From Bifidobacterium breve DSM 20213 = JCM 1192 (GTDB taxonomy: Bacteria > Actinomycetota > Actinomycetes > Actinomycetales > Bifidobacteriaceae): DNA of 64,000 nucleotides. The position numbers and the translations under genes were made by a program. The stretch's first letter is position 1. The number at the start of each line of letters is the position of its first letter. This document shows positions 1-7,640 of this stretch, one piece after another. The DNA lies in assembly GCF_001025175.1 (NCBI RefSeq), contig NZ_AP012324.1:1860001-1924000 (forward strand), in the 5' to 3' direction. A model generated the notes under the pieces. The model was not told the DNA's origin. It searched no databases and saw nothing but the letters and a program-made list of their open reading frames with translations.

Positions 1-1347
1 GGCGACGGTGGCCGGGAAGAGCCAGCCCATGACGGCGATTACGACGCCGCCCACGCCGCAGCCGACCAGCATACGGGAGTAGATGAGCTTGTAACGCAGG
101 TGGATGCCGTAAAGGCTCGGCTCGGAAACGCCACCGAGCAGGCCGGCGGCAAGAGCACCGATGGAGGTCTGGCGCATGTCCTTATCCTTGTCGCGGATGG
201 AGAGGAACAGCACACCGGCAGTGGCACCGAAGCAGGCGAAGTTCCACACGCCCATCGGGCCCTGAATGAAGTCGTAGCCCAGGGTGTTGATGTTCATGAT
301 CATCAGGGCGTTCAGCGGCCAGTGCAGACCCAGCGGCACCAGGAACGGGTACAGCAGCGGGATTGCGATGGCGAAGATGAACGGAGCGTGAGTGTTCATC
401 CAGGCGAGTCCGGCGCCGAGGCCGTTGCCGGCCCACACACCGATAGGTCCGATGATGAAAGCGGTGAGCGCACCGACGATGATCATGGAGAAGAAGGGCA
501 GGAAGACCATCTGGACGCTGTCCGGAATGATCTTCTTCAGACCGTGGTACACGACCGCGAGCACGGCGACCATCAGCAGCGGCACGAACACGTTGCCGGA
601 GTAGTCGGACAGCTGCATCGGCAGACCGAACACCGTGGCGGTGCAGGAGGAGGTGCCCAGCGTGGTGTTCTCCACGCACTTGACGGCGTCGCCCCAAGTC
701 TTGGTGTCAGACAGGGATGCGAACTGCGGGGTCATGAGCATGCCCATGATTGCGCCGCCCAGCCACGGATCCACCTTGAGCTTCTTGGCTGCATTGTAGG
801 CGACCATAATCGGCAGGAAGTAGAACACACCCTTCCAGATGGCCTGCACGAACACCAGGCCGGTGGTGGCGGTGTCGTTCGGAATCAGGCCCAGGGAAAT
901 GCACAGGTTGACAATTGCGATGATGATGGACGCGCCAAGCAACACACCCAGAATCGGACGGAAGGAGTCGGCCAGGTATTCGAAGAAGCTATCGAGCCAT
1001 GCGACCTTGCCGCGAGCCTTGGAACGAGCGGCGGCCTTGACCTCCGCATCAGTCGGCTCATCGGCATCGTCGTCAACGGTGCCGGCGCCGAGACCAGCCA
1101 TTTCTGGCAGGTGCATGATCTGCTCATACACGGAGGCGACCTGACCGCCGATAACGACCTGGTATCGGTCGCCGGACTGCGGCACGGCGCCCAGCACAAG
1201 CTTGTTGGCGTCGAGCGCGGCATTGTCAACCTTGCCGGCGTCATTGAGTTCAAAGCGCAGTCGCGTGGCGCAGTGCGTCAGCGACTTGATGTTGGCCGCG
1301 CCACCAACACTGGTGACGATTGCCTTGATATCGTCTTGATGCGACAT
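1..1347 (-). CDS. PTS permease EIIB-EIIC, glucose/beta-glucoside family (3' end outside window)
   Basis: Membrane permease that imports and phosphorylates a sugar using phosphate passed from HPr/EIIA. The frame is open from the start at 1347 to the window edge, giving 449 codons without a stop. The N-terminal EIIB domain (about residues 1-85) carries the phosphorylatable cysteine in the motif THCATRLRF (Cys26). A charged linker follows, then several hydrophobic EIIC segments including the family-like stretch GGVSEPSLYGIHLRYK near the edge. GGAG precedes the ATG. The order B then C is that of the beta-glucoside/sucrose/glucose superfamily; a C-terminal EIIA domain may follow outside the window. 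The leader (1455-1539) holds an antiterminator/terminator pair, so expression is probably controlled by a BglG/LicT-type protein. The sugar cannot be settled from sequence; glucose or a beta-glucoside are the likeliest. Confidence 0.93.
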   Translation of the reverse strand, partial: MSHQDDIKAIVTSVGGAANIKSLTHCATRLRFELNDAGKVDNAALDANKLVLGAVPQSGDRYQVVIGGQVASVYEQIMHLPEMAGLGAGTVDDDADEPTDAEVKAAARSKARGKVAWLDSFFEYLADSFRPILGVLLGASIIIAIVNLCISLGLIPNDTATTGLVFVQAIWKGVFYFLPIMVAYNAAKKLKVDPWLGGAIMGMLMTPQFASLSDTKTWGDAVKCVENTTLGTSSCTATVFGLPMQLSDYSGNVFVPLLMVAVLAVVYHGLKKIIPDSVQMVFLPFFSMIIVGALTAFIIGPIGVWAGNGLGAGLAWMNTHAPFIFAIAIPLLYPFLVPLGLHWPLNALMIMNINTLGYDFIQGPMGVWNFACFGATAGVLFLSIRDKDKDMRQTSIGALAAGLLGGVSEPSLYGIHLRYKLIYSRMLVGCGVGGVVIAVMGWLFPATVA

Positions 1348-1454
1348 CTCTTACTCCATTCCTTTTCCACGGTTAAGCCAGTACCTACCAGAGAAACCAC
1401 CCTGTTCCTGAGCATCTGCGTTCCAGGAACCGGCAGTCACGCCAAATAACAGAA

Positions 1455-1514
1455 AAGACCTGAGATATGGACGCCATCATGAATACACATGACTACGTCA
1501 ACATCTCAGGTCTT
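1455..1514 (-). terminator. Leader attenuator terminator of the PTS gene
   Basis: Arms 1503-1514 and 1455-1466 (AAGACCTGAGAT / ATCTCAGGTCTT) pair perfectly over 12 bp. The loop can pair further (GACG/CGTC and TCATG/CATGA). On the minus strand the hairpin is followed by TTTTCTGTTATTT. It lies about 107 nt upstream of the PTS start codon, inside the transcript, so it acts as an attenuator rather than an end-of-gene terminator. Confidence 0.85.
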
Positions 1515-1539
1515 GCCTCAACATTTGAGTAGCAACCCT
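1508..1539 (-). promoter_or_regulatory. Ribonucleic antiterminator (RAT) for a BglG/LicT-family protein
   Basis: The minus strand begins AGGGTTGCTACTC and ends GAGGCAAGACCT. This matches the known RAT pattern (GG-TTG-TACT ... GGCAA-ACCT) bound by the co-antiterminator domain of BglG/LicT/SacY proteins. Its 3' side overlaps the 5' arm of the terminator (1508-1514), so forming one structure excludes the other. The antiterminator gene itself is not in this window. Confidence 0.85.
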
Positions 1540-1561
1540 GCTAATTACTGACTGAACAGCG

Positions 1562-1590
1562 ACTATAACGAGCTGATAACAATCCGGCAA
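1562..1590 (-). promoter_or_regulatory. Promoter of the PTS gene
   Basis: On the minus strand, -35 TTGCCG (1585-1590), a 17-bp spacer and -10 TATAGT (1562-1567). The predicted transcript start near 1555 places the RAT within the first 20 nt of RNA, as expected for antitermination leaders. Confidence 0.7.
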
Positions 1591-1779
1591 ATCACACATA
1601 TGGTCAAAGCCCGCCTATACCTCGAAACATAAGACGAGAGTAGGGAAGAACAGGCTTTAATCAGCGATGAACATCCGGCGTGTCTTTCTTGGACGGTACA
1701 TCCGCAATGAGACGGCACGCAAGCCTATGTTCAGGCTCTTTGCGCAAGCCGCGCGCCACCTTCATGCACTTATTCGCAC

Positions 1780-1796
1780 AAAAGTTGACAACTTTT
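1780..1796. promoter_or_regulatory. Perfect palindrome upstream of pgm, possible operator
   Basis: The 17-bp sequence AAAAGTTGACAACTTTT is a perfect inverted repeat around one central base. It sits 47 bp before the pgm start and just upstream of a CATAAT that could be a -10 box. This looks like a protein-binding site; the protein is unknown. It also contains TTGACA but without a -10 at proper spacing. Confidence 0.45.
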
Positions 1797-1842
1797 AACA
1801 TAATCATGCCCAAAACGACAAAAAACGTGGCAGAATGAAAGT

Positions 1843-3519
1843 ATGGTAGCAAACAATGCGGGTCAACCCGCCACCCCAGCAGATCTGATCAATGTCGATG
1901 AGGTTATCGGCAAGTACTATGACCTCGTCCCCGACCCCAGCGTTCCCGAGCAGCGTGTCATCTTCGGCACCTCCGGTCACCGTGGATCGTCTCTGAAGAC
2001 CTCGTTCAACGAGGCCCATATCGTTGCCATCTCCCAGGCCATCGCCGAATACCGCAAGAAAGCCGGCGTTACCGGTCCGCTGTACCTCGGATCCGACACC
2101 CACGCGCTGTCCGGCCCGGCCAAGAAGACCGCCATCGAAGTGCTCGTCGCCAACGGCGTGCACGTGCGCATCGATTCTCGCGACGACTTCGTGCCTACCC
2201 CTGTGGTCTCTCAGGCCATCCTGACCCACAACCGTGCGGCCGACGGCACCCAGCGTTTTGAGGGCGAAGGCTTAGCTGACGGCATCGTCGTCACGCCGTC
2301 CCACAACCCGCCCACCGACGGCGGCTTCAAGTACGACCCCGTCACCGGCGGCCCGGCTCCGGCCGAAACCACCAACGCCATCGCCGCCCGCGCCAACGAG
2401 CTGCTTGCCGACTACAAGAACGTCAAGCGCGTGCCGTACGAGGAGGCCATCAAGTCCGAGTACGTCGAGGGCTTCGACTTCCGCGAGCACTACGTGGACG
2501 ACCTGGAGAACGTCATCGACTTTGACGTGATTCGTTCTTCCGGCGTACGTCTGGGCATCGACCCGCTTGGCGGCGCTTCCGTGAACTACTGGCCGCTCAT
2601 CAATGAGAAGTACGGCCTGAACATTGGCGTGGTGCGCCCTGAGGTCGACCCGACCTGGCGCTTCATGACCATCGATCACGACGGCAAGATCCGTATGGAC
2701 CCCTCTTCCCCGTATGCCATGAAGGGCTTGGTTGACGAGCTCAACGGTGGCGCTTGGGACAAGTACGACCTGGTCGGCGGCACCGATCCCGATGCCGATC
2801 GTCACGGTATCGTCTGCCCGAACTGGGGCGTGATGAACCCGAACCACTACATCGCCGTGTGCGTGGAGTACCTGTTTGGAGGCAACCGTCCAGGCTGGCC
2901 CGAGGGTGCAGCCGTGGGCAAGACGCTGGTTTCCTCTTCCTTGATTGACCGTGTGGCCGCGTCGATTAACGCGAAGGTGCTGGAGGTGCCGGTCGGCTTC
3001 AAGTGGTTCGTCGACCCGCTGTTCAGCGGCGAGGTTGCGTTCGGTGGCGAGGAGAGCTCCGGCATGAGCTTCCTGCGCAAGAATGGCCGCGTGTGGACCA
3101 CCGATAAGGACGGCCTGATTCCCGACTTGCTGGCCGCTGAAATCACCGCCAAGACCGGCAAGAACCCGGCCCAGCTGCATCAGGAGCAGGTTGAGCGCTT
3201 CGGCGAATCTTGGTACAAGCGCGTCGACACTCCGACCACGCTCGAGCAGAAGGCCAAGTTCGCGGCACTGTCCGGCGACGACGTGACCGCCTCCACCCTG
3301 GCCGGCGAGGACATCACCGCCAAGCTGACTGAGGCTCCCGGCAACCACGCCAAGATCGGCGGCCTGAAGGTCACCACCAAGGACAACTGGTTCGCCGCCC
3401 GCCCCTCCGGCACCGAGAACATCTACAAGGTGTACGCCGAGTCCTTTGTCTCCCCCGAGGCGCTGGACAAGGTGCTCGATGAAGCCACCGAAGTAGTCGA
3501 CAAGGCCCTGGGCGAGTAA
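1843..3519 (+). CDS. pgm: Phosphoglucomutase, alpha-D-glucose phosphate-specific
   Basis: Cytosolic enzyme interconverting glucose 1-phosphate and glucose 6-phosphate, linking glycogen/UDP-glucose metabolism with the bifid shunt. 558 residues, the usual length. Visible motifs: GTSGHRGSS near residues 42-50; TPSHNPP with the phosphoserine Ser153; the metal-binding loop GGTDPDADRHG; the sugar loop GEESSGMSF; and the phosphate-binding RPSGTENIYKVY near the C terminus. Start at ATG 1843 by homology (VANNAGQPATPADL leader); a clear ribosome site is not seen. Diverges from the PTS gene and ends at a strong terminator. The single-domain match across the whole length makes the call secure. Confidence 0.97.
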   Translation: MVANNAGQPATPADLINVDEVIGKYYDLVPDPSVPEQRVIFGTSGHRGSSLKTSFNEAHIVAISQAIAEYRKKAGVTGPLYLGSDTHALSGPAKKTAIEVLVANGVHVRIDSRDDFVPTPVVSQAILTHNRAADGTQRFEGEGLADGIVVTPSHNPPTDGGFKYDPVTGGPAPAETTNAIAARANELLADYKNVKRVPYEEAIKSEYVEGFDFREHYVDDLENVIDFDVIRSSGVRLGIDPLGGASVNYWPLINEKYGLNIGVVRPEVDPTWRFMTIDHDGKIRMDPSSPYAMKGLVDELNGGAWDKYDLVGGTDPDADRHGIVCPNWGVMNPNHYIAVCVEYLFGGNRPGWPEGAAVGKTLVSSSLIDRVAASINAKVLEVPVGFKWFVDPLFSGEVAFGGEESSGMSFLRKNGRVWTTDKDGLIPDLLAAEITAKTGKNPAQLHQEQVERFGESWYKRVDTPTTLEQKAKFAALSGDDVTASTLAGEDITAKLTEAPGNHAKIGGLKVTTKDNWFAARPSGTENIYKVYAESFVSPEALDKVLDEATEVVDKALGE

Positions 3520-3551
3520 GGATTACTCAACAAGCCGCTCCGGCAAAACTC

Positions 3552-3599
3552 AGATGAGGGCTTGATTGTTGGTTTCCGCCAATAATCAAGCCCTCATCT
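3552..3599. terminator. Terminator after pgm
   Basis: A 16-bp perfect stem (AGATGAGGGCTTGATT paired with its complement at 3584-3599) lies 33 bp after the pgm stop. A short T-containing tail follows. Confidence 0.85.
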
Positions 3600-3658
3600 T
3601 ATTGGTCAGCGTTTTCATATGAAAATATGCATCTCAAGCGGCTCTGTACTGCTTTATC

Positions 3659-3703
3659 GTGGGACAACACGAAAAAATGGCCCTTTAGAAGATGTTGTCC
3701 CAC
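3659..3703. repeat. Hairpin element copy 1 of 3
   Basis: Arms GTGGGACAACAC (3659-3670) and ATGTTGTCCCAC (3692-3703) enclose a 21-nt variable centre. Same architecture as the copies at 3709-3754 and 3825-3869. Confidence 0.75.
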
Positions 3704-3708
3704 ATAAT

Positions 3709-3754
3709 ATGGGACGACATTGCAATAGATCGTTTTAAATTCATGTTGTCCCAA
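3709..3754. repeat. Hairpin element copy 2 of 3
   Basis: Arms ATGGGACGACAT (3709-3720) and ATGTTGTCCCAA (3743-3754) with a 22-nt centre. It starts only 5 nt after copy 1. The centre sequence is unrelated to copy 1, while the arms are conserved. Confidence 0.75.
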
Positions 3755-3824
3755 CGGAGTCATTCCAAGAACCGCGGAAAACCGCCATTCTCACGACAAT
3801 CGACGGAATCTCCTCCAATGCCGT

Positions 3825-3869
3825 GTGGGACAACATGGAAAAAACGAGCAAATTCACATGTTGCCCCAC
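3825..3869. repeat. Hairpin element copy 3 of 3
   Basis: Arms GTGGGACAACAT (3825-3836) and ATGTTGCCCCAC (3858-3869) with a 21-nt centre. Copy 2 and copy 3 are separated by about 70 nt containing a 20-nt core (3772-3791) that recurs near 43654. No convincing gene is seen in 3600-4100. Confidence 0.75.
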
Positions 3870-4102
3870 GCTGAATATCATCGCAGCAATGCTCGCATCG
3901 TATAGCACCCCAAGATACGAGCCAACAACGCTCCGAGAACGATTCGACCATCGACATTGACTCAATGGCTAAGACTCCGCAGCTCTGCAACAACATTCAA
4001 ATTAGGAGGCATATAAGCAAACCAGAATCGCCCCCGTTGGCACCGCACCCAATCCTCTTTCCCGATGCTAGTGCACAACGCCCATCGCAACGCCGAGATA
4101 CT

Positions 4103-5170
4103 TTAACCCTGCCGACGGAGCCGAGTCTCAGCCAACTGCTCAATAGACATAGCAATTACCTGAAAATCGAATACTGCACCTCGCAAAGCAAGAGCACGTG
4201 CCACATTGAATGAGAATTCAGCACATGCAGCCTCGTCCGCAAGATTAGCCGCCGTCGCCACGAACGTAATCCACTGCCGGGCAACCAACTTGGATCTTTT
4301 CTCTTGATCCCTACGCCACTGCGCTTTATTGGTGCGATGATGGTCGCCATCATATTCGATTGCGACCTTGAATTCGGGCCACGCCAAATCCAACGTTACA
4401 GGAGCCCCAGATCTAAAGGTCATGTCCGGAACTACATAATTCACCACCGGCTGAGGAATACCATGAGTCAGCAACGACAGTCTTTCCTCCGACTCTTTTG
4501 GCGAGTCCACACCAGGCATAATCAACGGCAACGCACGAACGCACATCGTTCGTCCTTTGAAACGAGGAAGCTCTTCTACAAACCGTATCAGATCATGATA
4601 AATGGTTACGGCATCACGGCCTTGAGACAACGCCGGCTGCCTACTCATGGCGGTAATGATGGCATCGCCAAGCACAATCAGCGTTCGTAGAGATACATGC
4701 GCCGAAAGTTGCGCCCATGTATGGAATAAATCAAGCGCATAAACATTTCGGCTGATTTCCACGACACCCGCTCGGGCCACGTGTTTCCAAATATGAGTGC
4801 ACAAAGGTGAGTTCTTTACTCTGATCCGTTTGTTCTTAGCGCTGGAAACGGTATGCAACAACGACTCGTCAAGATCACAGTCAACGGGGAGCGGTACAGA
4901 TTGAAGGACAAGGGACGTGGTCATACCGAAAAGCAGTTTTTTATTTAACCGCTTTGCTTCTTCAATGCAGCGCGCGATTGTCTCTCGTTTACGCTGGTCC
5001 AAGCTCTCGGACATGGAAGGCGTCATCGCACTGTCCGATCCGCTACTCACGGCGGTTGCGGGCGGAATCATGGACTCCGTTTCCCAGTCCTCTGGAGGCA
5101 AATCATACGCCGAAACCGGCATCATTACAGGTGCAGCACGATTTATACCATTGCTATTTACTCCATTCAT
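4103..5170 (-). CDS. DUF559 (Vsr-like) domain protein with AbiEi-like N-terminal part
   Basis: 355 residues. The C-terminal third contains KVAIEYDGDHHRT followed by QWRRDQEKRSKLVARQW, the pattern of the DUF559/Vsr-type endonuclease-fold family. The Glu-Tyr-Asp-Gly-Asp-His-His run is the presumed catalytic and metal region. The middle part (ISRNVYALDLFHTWAQL) resembles the AbiEi-type antitoxin-like domain often fused to DUF559 in Actinobacteria. The first 60 residues are Ser/Pro-rich and not conserved-looking. Such proteins are common in bifidobacteria, but their substrate and role are unproven; nuclease activity is inference. Monocistronic, flanked by hairpins downstream and by the Rrf2 operator region upstream. 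Start ATG at 5170 follows GGTGGGCTC. Confidence 0.8.
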   Translation of the reverse strand: MNGVNSNGINRAAPVMMPVSAYDLPPEDWETESMIPPATAVSSGSDSAMTPSMSESLDQRKRETIARCIEEAKRLNKKLLFGMTTSLVLQSVPLPVDCDLDESLLHTVSSAKNKRIRVKNSPLCTHIWKHVARAGVVEISRNVYALDLFHTWAQLSAHVSLRTLIVLGDAIITAMSRQPALSQGRDAVTIYHDLIRFVEELPRFKGRTMCVRALPLIMPGVDSPKESEERLSLLTHGIPQPVVNYVVPDMTFRSGAPVTLDLAWPEFKVAIEYDGDHHRTNKAQWRRDQEKRSKLVARQWITFVATAANLADEAACAEFSFNVARALALRGAVFDFQVIAMSIEQLAETRLRRQG

Positions 5171-5281
5171 GAGCCCACCATATAGGCACGCAAATCACGA
5201 AGGAAGCCAAATCGGGGTATGTGGTTCCAGCTTCGCCGCAATGCTGTAAATGTGGATAACTTGCTCGACAATCATGCCGAT

Positions 5282-5309
5282 TTGACAGCGTAACTGTATT
5301 TGATATAGT
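5282..5309 (+). promoter_or_regulatory. Promoter of the Rrf2 regulator gene
   Basis: -35 TTGACA (5282-5287), 16-bp spacer, -10 TATAGT (5304-5309). A TAACTGTA motif lies inside the spacer. Confidence 0.7.
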
Positions 5310-5338
5310 TACAGTATCGATACTGTACACAGTACAGT
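5310..5338. promoter_or_regulatory. Two overlapping palindromic operators (ACTGTA/TACAGT)
   Basis: An 18-bp perfect palindrome TACAGTATCGATACTGTA (5310-5327) directly abuts the -10 box. It overlaps a second, ACTGTAC-ACA-GTACAGT (5322-5338). Further half-sites occur at 5291-5297 and 5335-5340. The position just downstream of the -10 fits repression, probably autoregulation by the adjacent Rrf2 protein. Confidence 0.65.
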
Positions 5339-5365
5339 TACAGTTGATTTGGCAAGGAGGAGTCC

Positions 5366-5797
5366 GTGAACGGAGACTATTCACTAGCAGTGCACGCGCT
5401 GGTCTATTTGGATCACCGCAATACGCACCTGCCCAGCCAGATCTTGGCCGAGAACATCTGTACCAACGCAGCTCGCGTGCGCAAGGTGATGCGCCCGCTG
5501 GCCGCAGCCGGTCTCGCCGCCACCAAGGAAGGCGCCGAGGGCGGATACGCGCTGGCTCAACCCGCCGCCGACATCACACTGAGCACAGTGGCCGAGGCCA
5601 CCGGCACCACTTTTGTGGACGCGAACTGGAAACCGGGAGATATCCACGAGGAGTGCCTAGTGTCATCCTCCATGGGTGCGGTGATGGACGGCATTTACGA
5701 TGGGCTGAACCGCACCTGCCTCGAGCAGTTGGCACACACCACCATTCACGACATCACCGAACAGATCTTCAGCGGCGCTAGCAGCCAAGCAAACTAG
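5366..5797 (+). CDS. Rrf2 family transcriptional regulator
   Basis: 143-residue DNA-binding regulator. The N-terminal winged helix has the Rrf2 layout: YSLAVHALVYLDH, a recognition region NAARVRKVMRPLAAAGL, then the wing GAEGGYALAQPA. Three cysteines (Cys32, Cys97, Cys118) could sense redox state or hold an Fe-S cluster, as in IscR/NsrR relatives, but the spacing is not the IscR one. Start GTG at 5366 has an excellent AAGGAGG (5354-5360). Lies upstream of an RclA-like reductase in the same direction with a 283-bp gap, so control of that gene is plausible. Its promoter carries ACTGTA palindromes. Confidence 0.88.
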   Translation: MNGDYSLAVHALVYLDHRNTHLPSQILAENICTNAARVRKVMRPLAAAGLAATKEGAEGGYALAQPAADITLSTVAEATGTTFVDANWKPGDIHEECLVSSSMGAVMDGIYDGLNRTCLEQLAHTTIHDITEQIFSGASSQAN

Positions 5798-6080
5798 ACC
5801 GCCCCGATCAGTTTCGGCCCTTCGCAATTCCCGAGGAATGCAGTAGCATCACAGCCCGCTACACACCTGCAAATGGTCAGGCTGCAACATCCGCGAACAA
5901 GGAATTCATGCCGGCACCAGCGCACCGCACGCACCGCAGACCCCGGCATCATCGCAACGAATCACACGGCGTGCGCCACAACTCAGCACGCCTACGCCAC
6001 ACACAAGGGAACACCGTTGACCGCGAACACGGTCGCCCCCCCCCCGCAAATTGTTCACACCTCACACAAGGAAGCATTCC

Positions 6081-7589
6081 ATGACCACCAACACCACTTT
6101 CTCCCCCACCATCACCACAGATGTCCTGATTATCGGATTCGGCAAAGGAGGCAAGACATTGGCGACCAAGCTCAGCGCAACCGGCCATAAAGTCGTCGTC
6201 GCAGAAGCGAGCGCCAACATGTACGGCGGCACCTGCATCAATATCGGGTGCCTGCCATCCAAGTCGTTGATTCTTTCTGCCGAACAGGCGAATCGAACCG
6301 GAGAAAGCCTGACGACCGAAACTCGCGAGACGGCATTCAAGAACGCAATCGCAGAAAAGCGCCGCGTCACCTCCATGCTGCGAGACAAGAATTATCACAA
6401 GCTCGCCGACCAGGACAATATCACCGTGCTGACCGGCCACGCTCGATTCATCGGACCGCACAGCGCGGAAATCGCCACTGCCGATGGGCCAGTAACCGTA
6501 ACCGCCGGCAAAATCTTCATCAACACCGGCGCCACGCCGCACATCCCGGATATTCCCGGCATCTGCACTACACCCGGCGTGTACACCAGCACTGGTCTGA
6601 TGGATATTGACGAGATTCCACAACGATTGGTGATTATCGGCTCAGGTTTCATCGGACTCGAGTTCGCCTCGATGTTCGCCGACTTCGGATCGGCGGTTAC
6701 CGTGCTGCAGCATAGCGCCGAGTTCCTGCCACGCGAGGATGCGGATATCGCCACTGCAATCCGGGAACAGCTGGAGGCCCAAGGCGTCAAATTCCTGTTC
6801 CATGCAGAGACCAAAGAAATCGCACCGGCGAGCGCTGGCGGCGTCCGACTTTCCGTCGCGGTAAAGGGCTCAACAAAAGCCACACCAGAGAAGAACGCCT
6901 CGGCCAATTCCACGACCACACCACTGCAGGAAACATACGAAGCAGACCAACCGACTTCAGCCGCCCACCCTTCCGAGGCTCAATTCTGCCTGACTGCGGA
7001 TGCCGTTCTGGTGGCCACCGGCCGCACGCCAAACATCGAAGGCCTGAATCTCGAAGCAGCCGGCGTGGAGCTCACCGAACGCGGCGCGGTGAAAGTGGAC
7101 GAGTTGCTGCGCACCACCGCACCGGATATCTGGGCTCTGGGCGACGTGAACGGAGGTCCTCAGCATACGTATATCTCGCTGGACGATTACCGCGTGGTGT
7201 TCTCGCAGCTCAACGGCTCCGACCGCCCATATACGGTGAACGATCGGAAGAACATACCGTCGAGCACTTTCCTGCACACGCCGTATTCACGCGTGGGCCT
7301 GAATGAGCGGGAGGCATCAGCCGCCGGGCTCGATTATGTGGTCAAGAAACTGCCGGTGGCCGCCGTGCCGAAAGCGCAGGTGATGCGCCAGCCGGAGGGT
7401 CTGATGAAGGCGATTGTGGAGCGCGGCACCGGCCGTATCTTAGGTGCTATGCTGCTCTCCGCCGAATCGCACGAGGTGATCAATATCGTCAAACTAGCGA
7501 TGGACCTCGGTGCCCCGGCCAGCACCTTACGCGACATGATCTTCACACATCCGACCATCGCCGAAGCATTGAACGACTTGTTCGCGTAG
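6081..7589 (+). CDS. RclA-like pyridine nucleotide-disulfide oxidoreductase
   Basis: 502-residue flavoprotein of the RclA/YkgC group, which in E. coli protects against reactive chlorine and reduces Cu(II). FAD site GFGKGGKTLA (residues 19-28); redox disulfide GGTCINIGC (Cys52, Cys57); NAD site IIGSGFIGLEFASMFADFG; second FAD motif IWALGDVNGGPQHTYISLDDYR; C-terminal dimer domain ending IFTHPTIAEALNDLF, all close to RclA. Odd: a low-complexity insert of roughly 45 residues (Thr/Ser/Ala/Glu-rich, around residues 260-305) sits between the NAD domain strands where RclA has a short loop. Start ATG 6081 after AAGGAAG. The upstream Rrf2 gene suggests oxidant-responsive control. Confidence 0.9.
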   Translation: MTTNTTFSPTITTDVLIIGFGKGGKTLATKLSATGHKVVVAEASANMYGGTCINIGCLPSKSLILSAEQANRTGESLTTETRETAFKNAIAEKRRVTSMLRDKNYHKLADQDNITVLTGHARFIGPHSAEIATADGPVTVTAGKIFINTGATPHIPDIPGICTTPGVYTSTGLMDIDEIPQRLVIIGSGFIGLEFASMFADFGSAVTVLQHSAEFLPREDADIATAIREQLEAQGVKFLFHAETKEIAPASAGGVRLSVAVKGSTKATPEKNASANSTTTPLQETYEADQPTSAAHPSEAQFCLTADAVLVATGRTPNIEGLNLEAAGVELTERGAVKVDELLRTTAPDIWALGDVNGGPQHTYISLDDYRVVFSQLNGSDRPYTVNDRKNIPSSTFLHTPYSRVGLNEREASAAGLDYVVKKLPVAAVPKAQVMRQPEGLMKAIVERGTGRILGAMLLSAESHEVINIVKLAMDLGAPASTLRDMIFTHPTIAEALNDLFA

Positions 7590-7640
7590 CGGCTATCGCC
7601 CATCACCCAGCATCCCACCCAGTGCGATAGGGTGGGATGC

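Noticed and set aside
100..1449. Long plus-strand open frame opposite the PTS gene
   Set aside because: Composition is His/Gly/Asp/Val-rich as in antisense of high-GC genes; the minus frame has the PTS motifs and a ribosome site.
1661..1852. Small minus-strand open frame overlapping the pgm start
   Set aside because: It would cross the pgm promoter and palindrome, has no ribosome site and no recognised motif; a gene here cannot be excluded but is not supported.
3659..3869. CRISPR array
   Set aside because: Three units have inverted rather than direct arms and irregular distances (5 and 70 nt); there is no cas gene nearby.
5798..6080. A gene between Rrf2 and the RclA-like gene
   Set aside because: Open frames here are His/Thr/Pro-rich with no start signals; treated as a spacer with an expected promoter.
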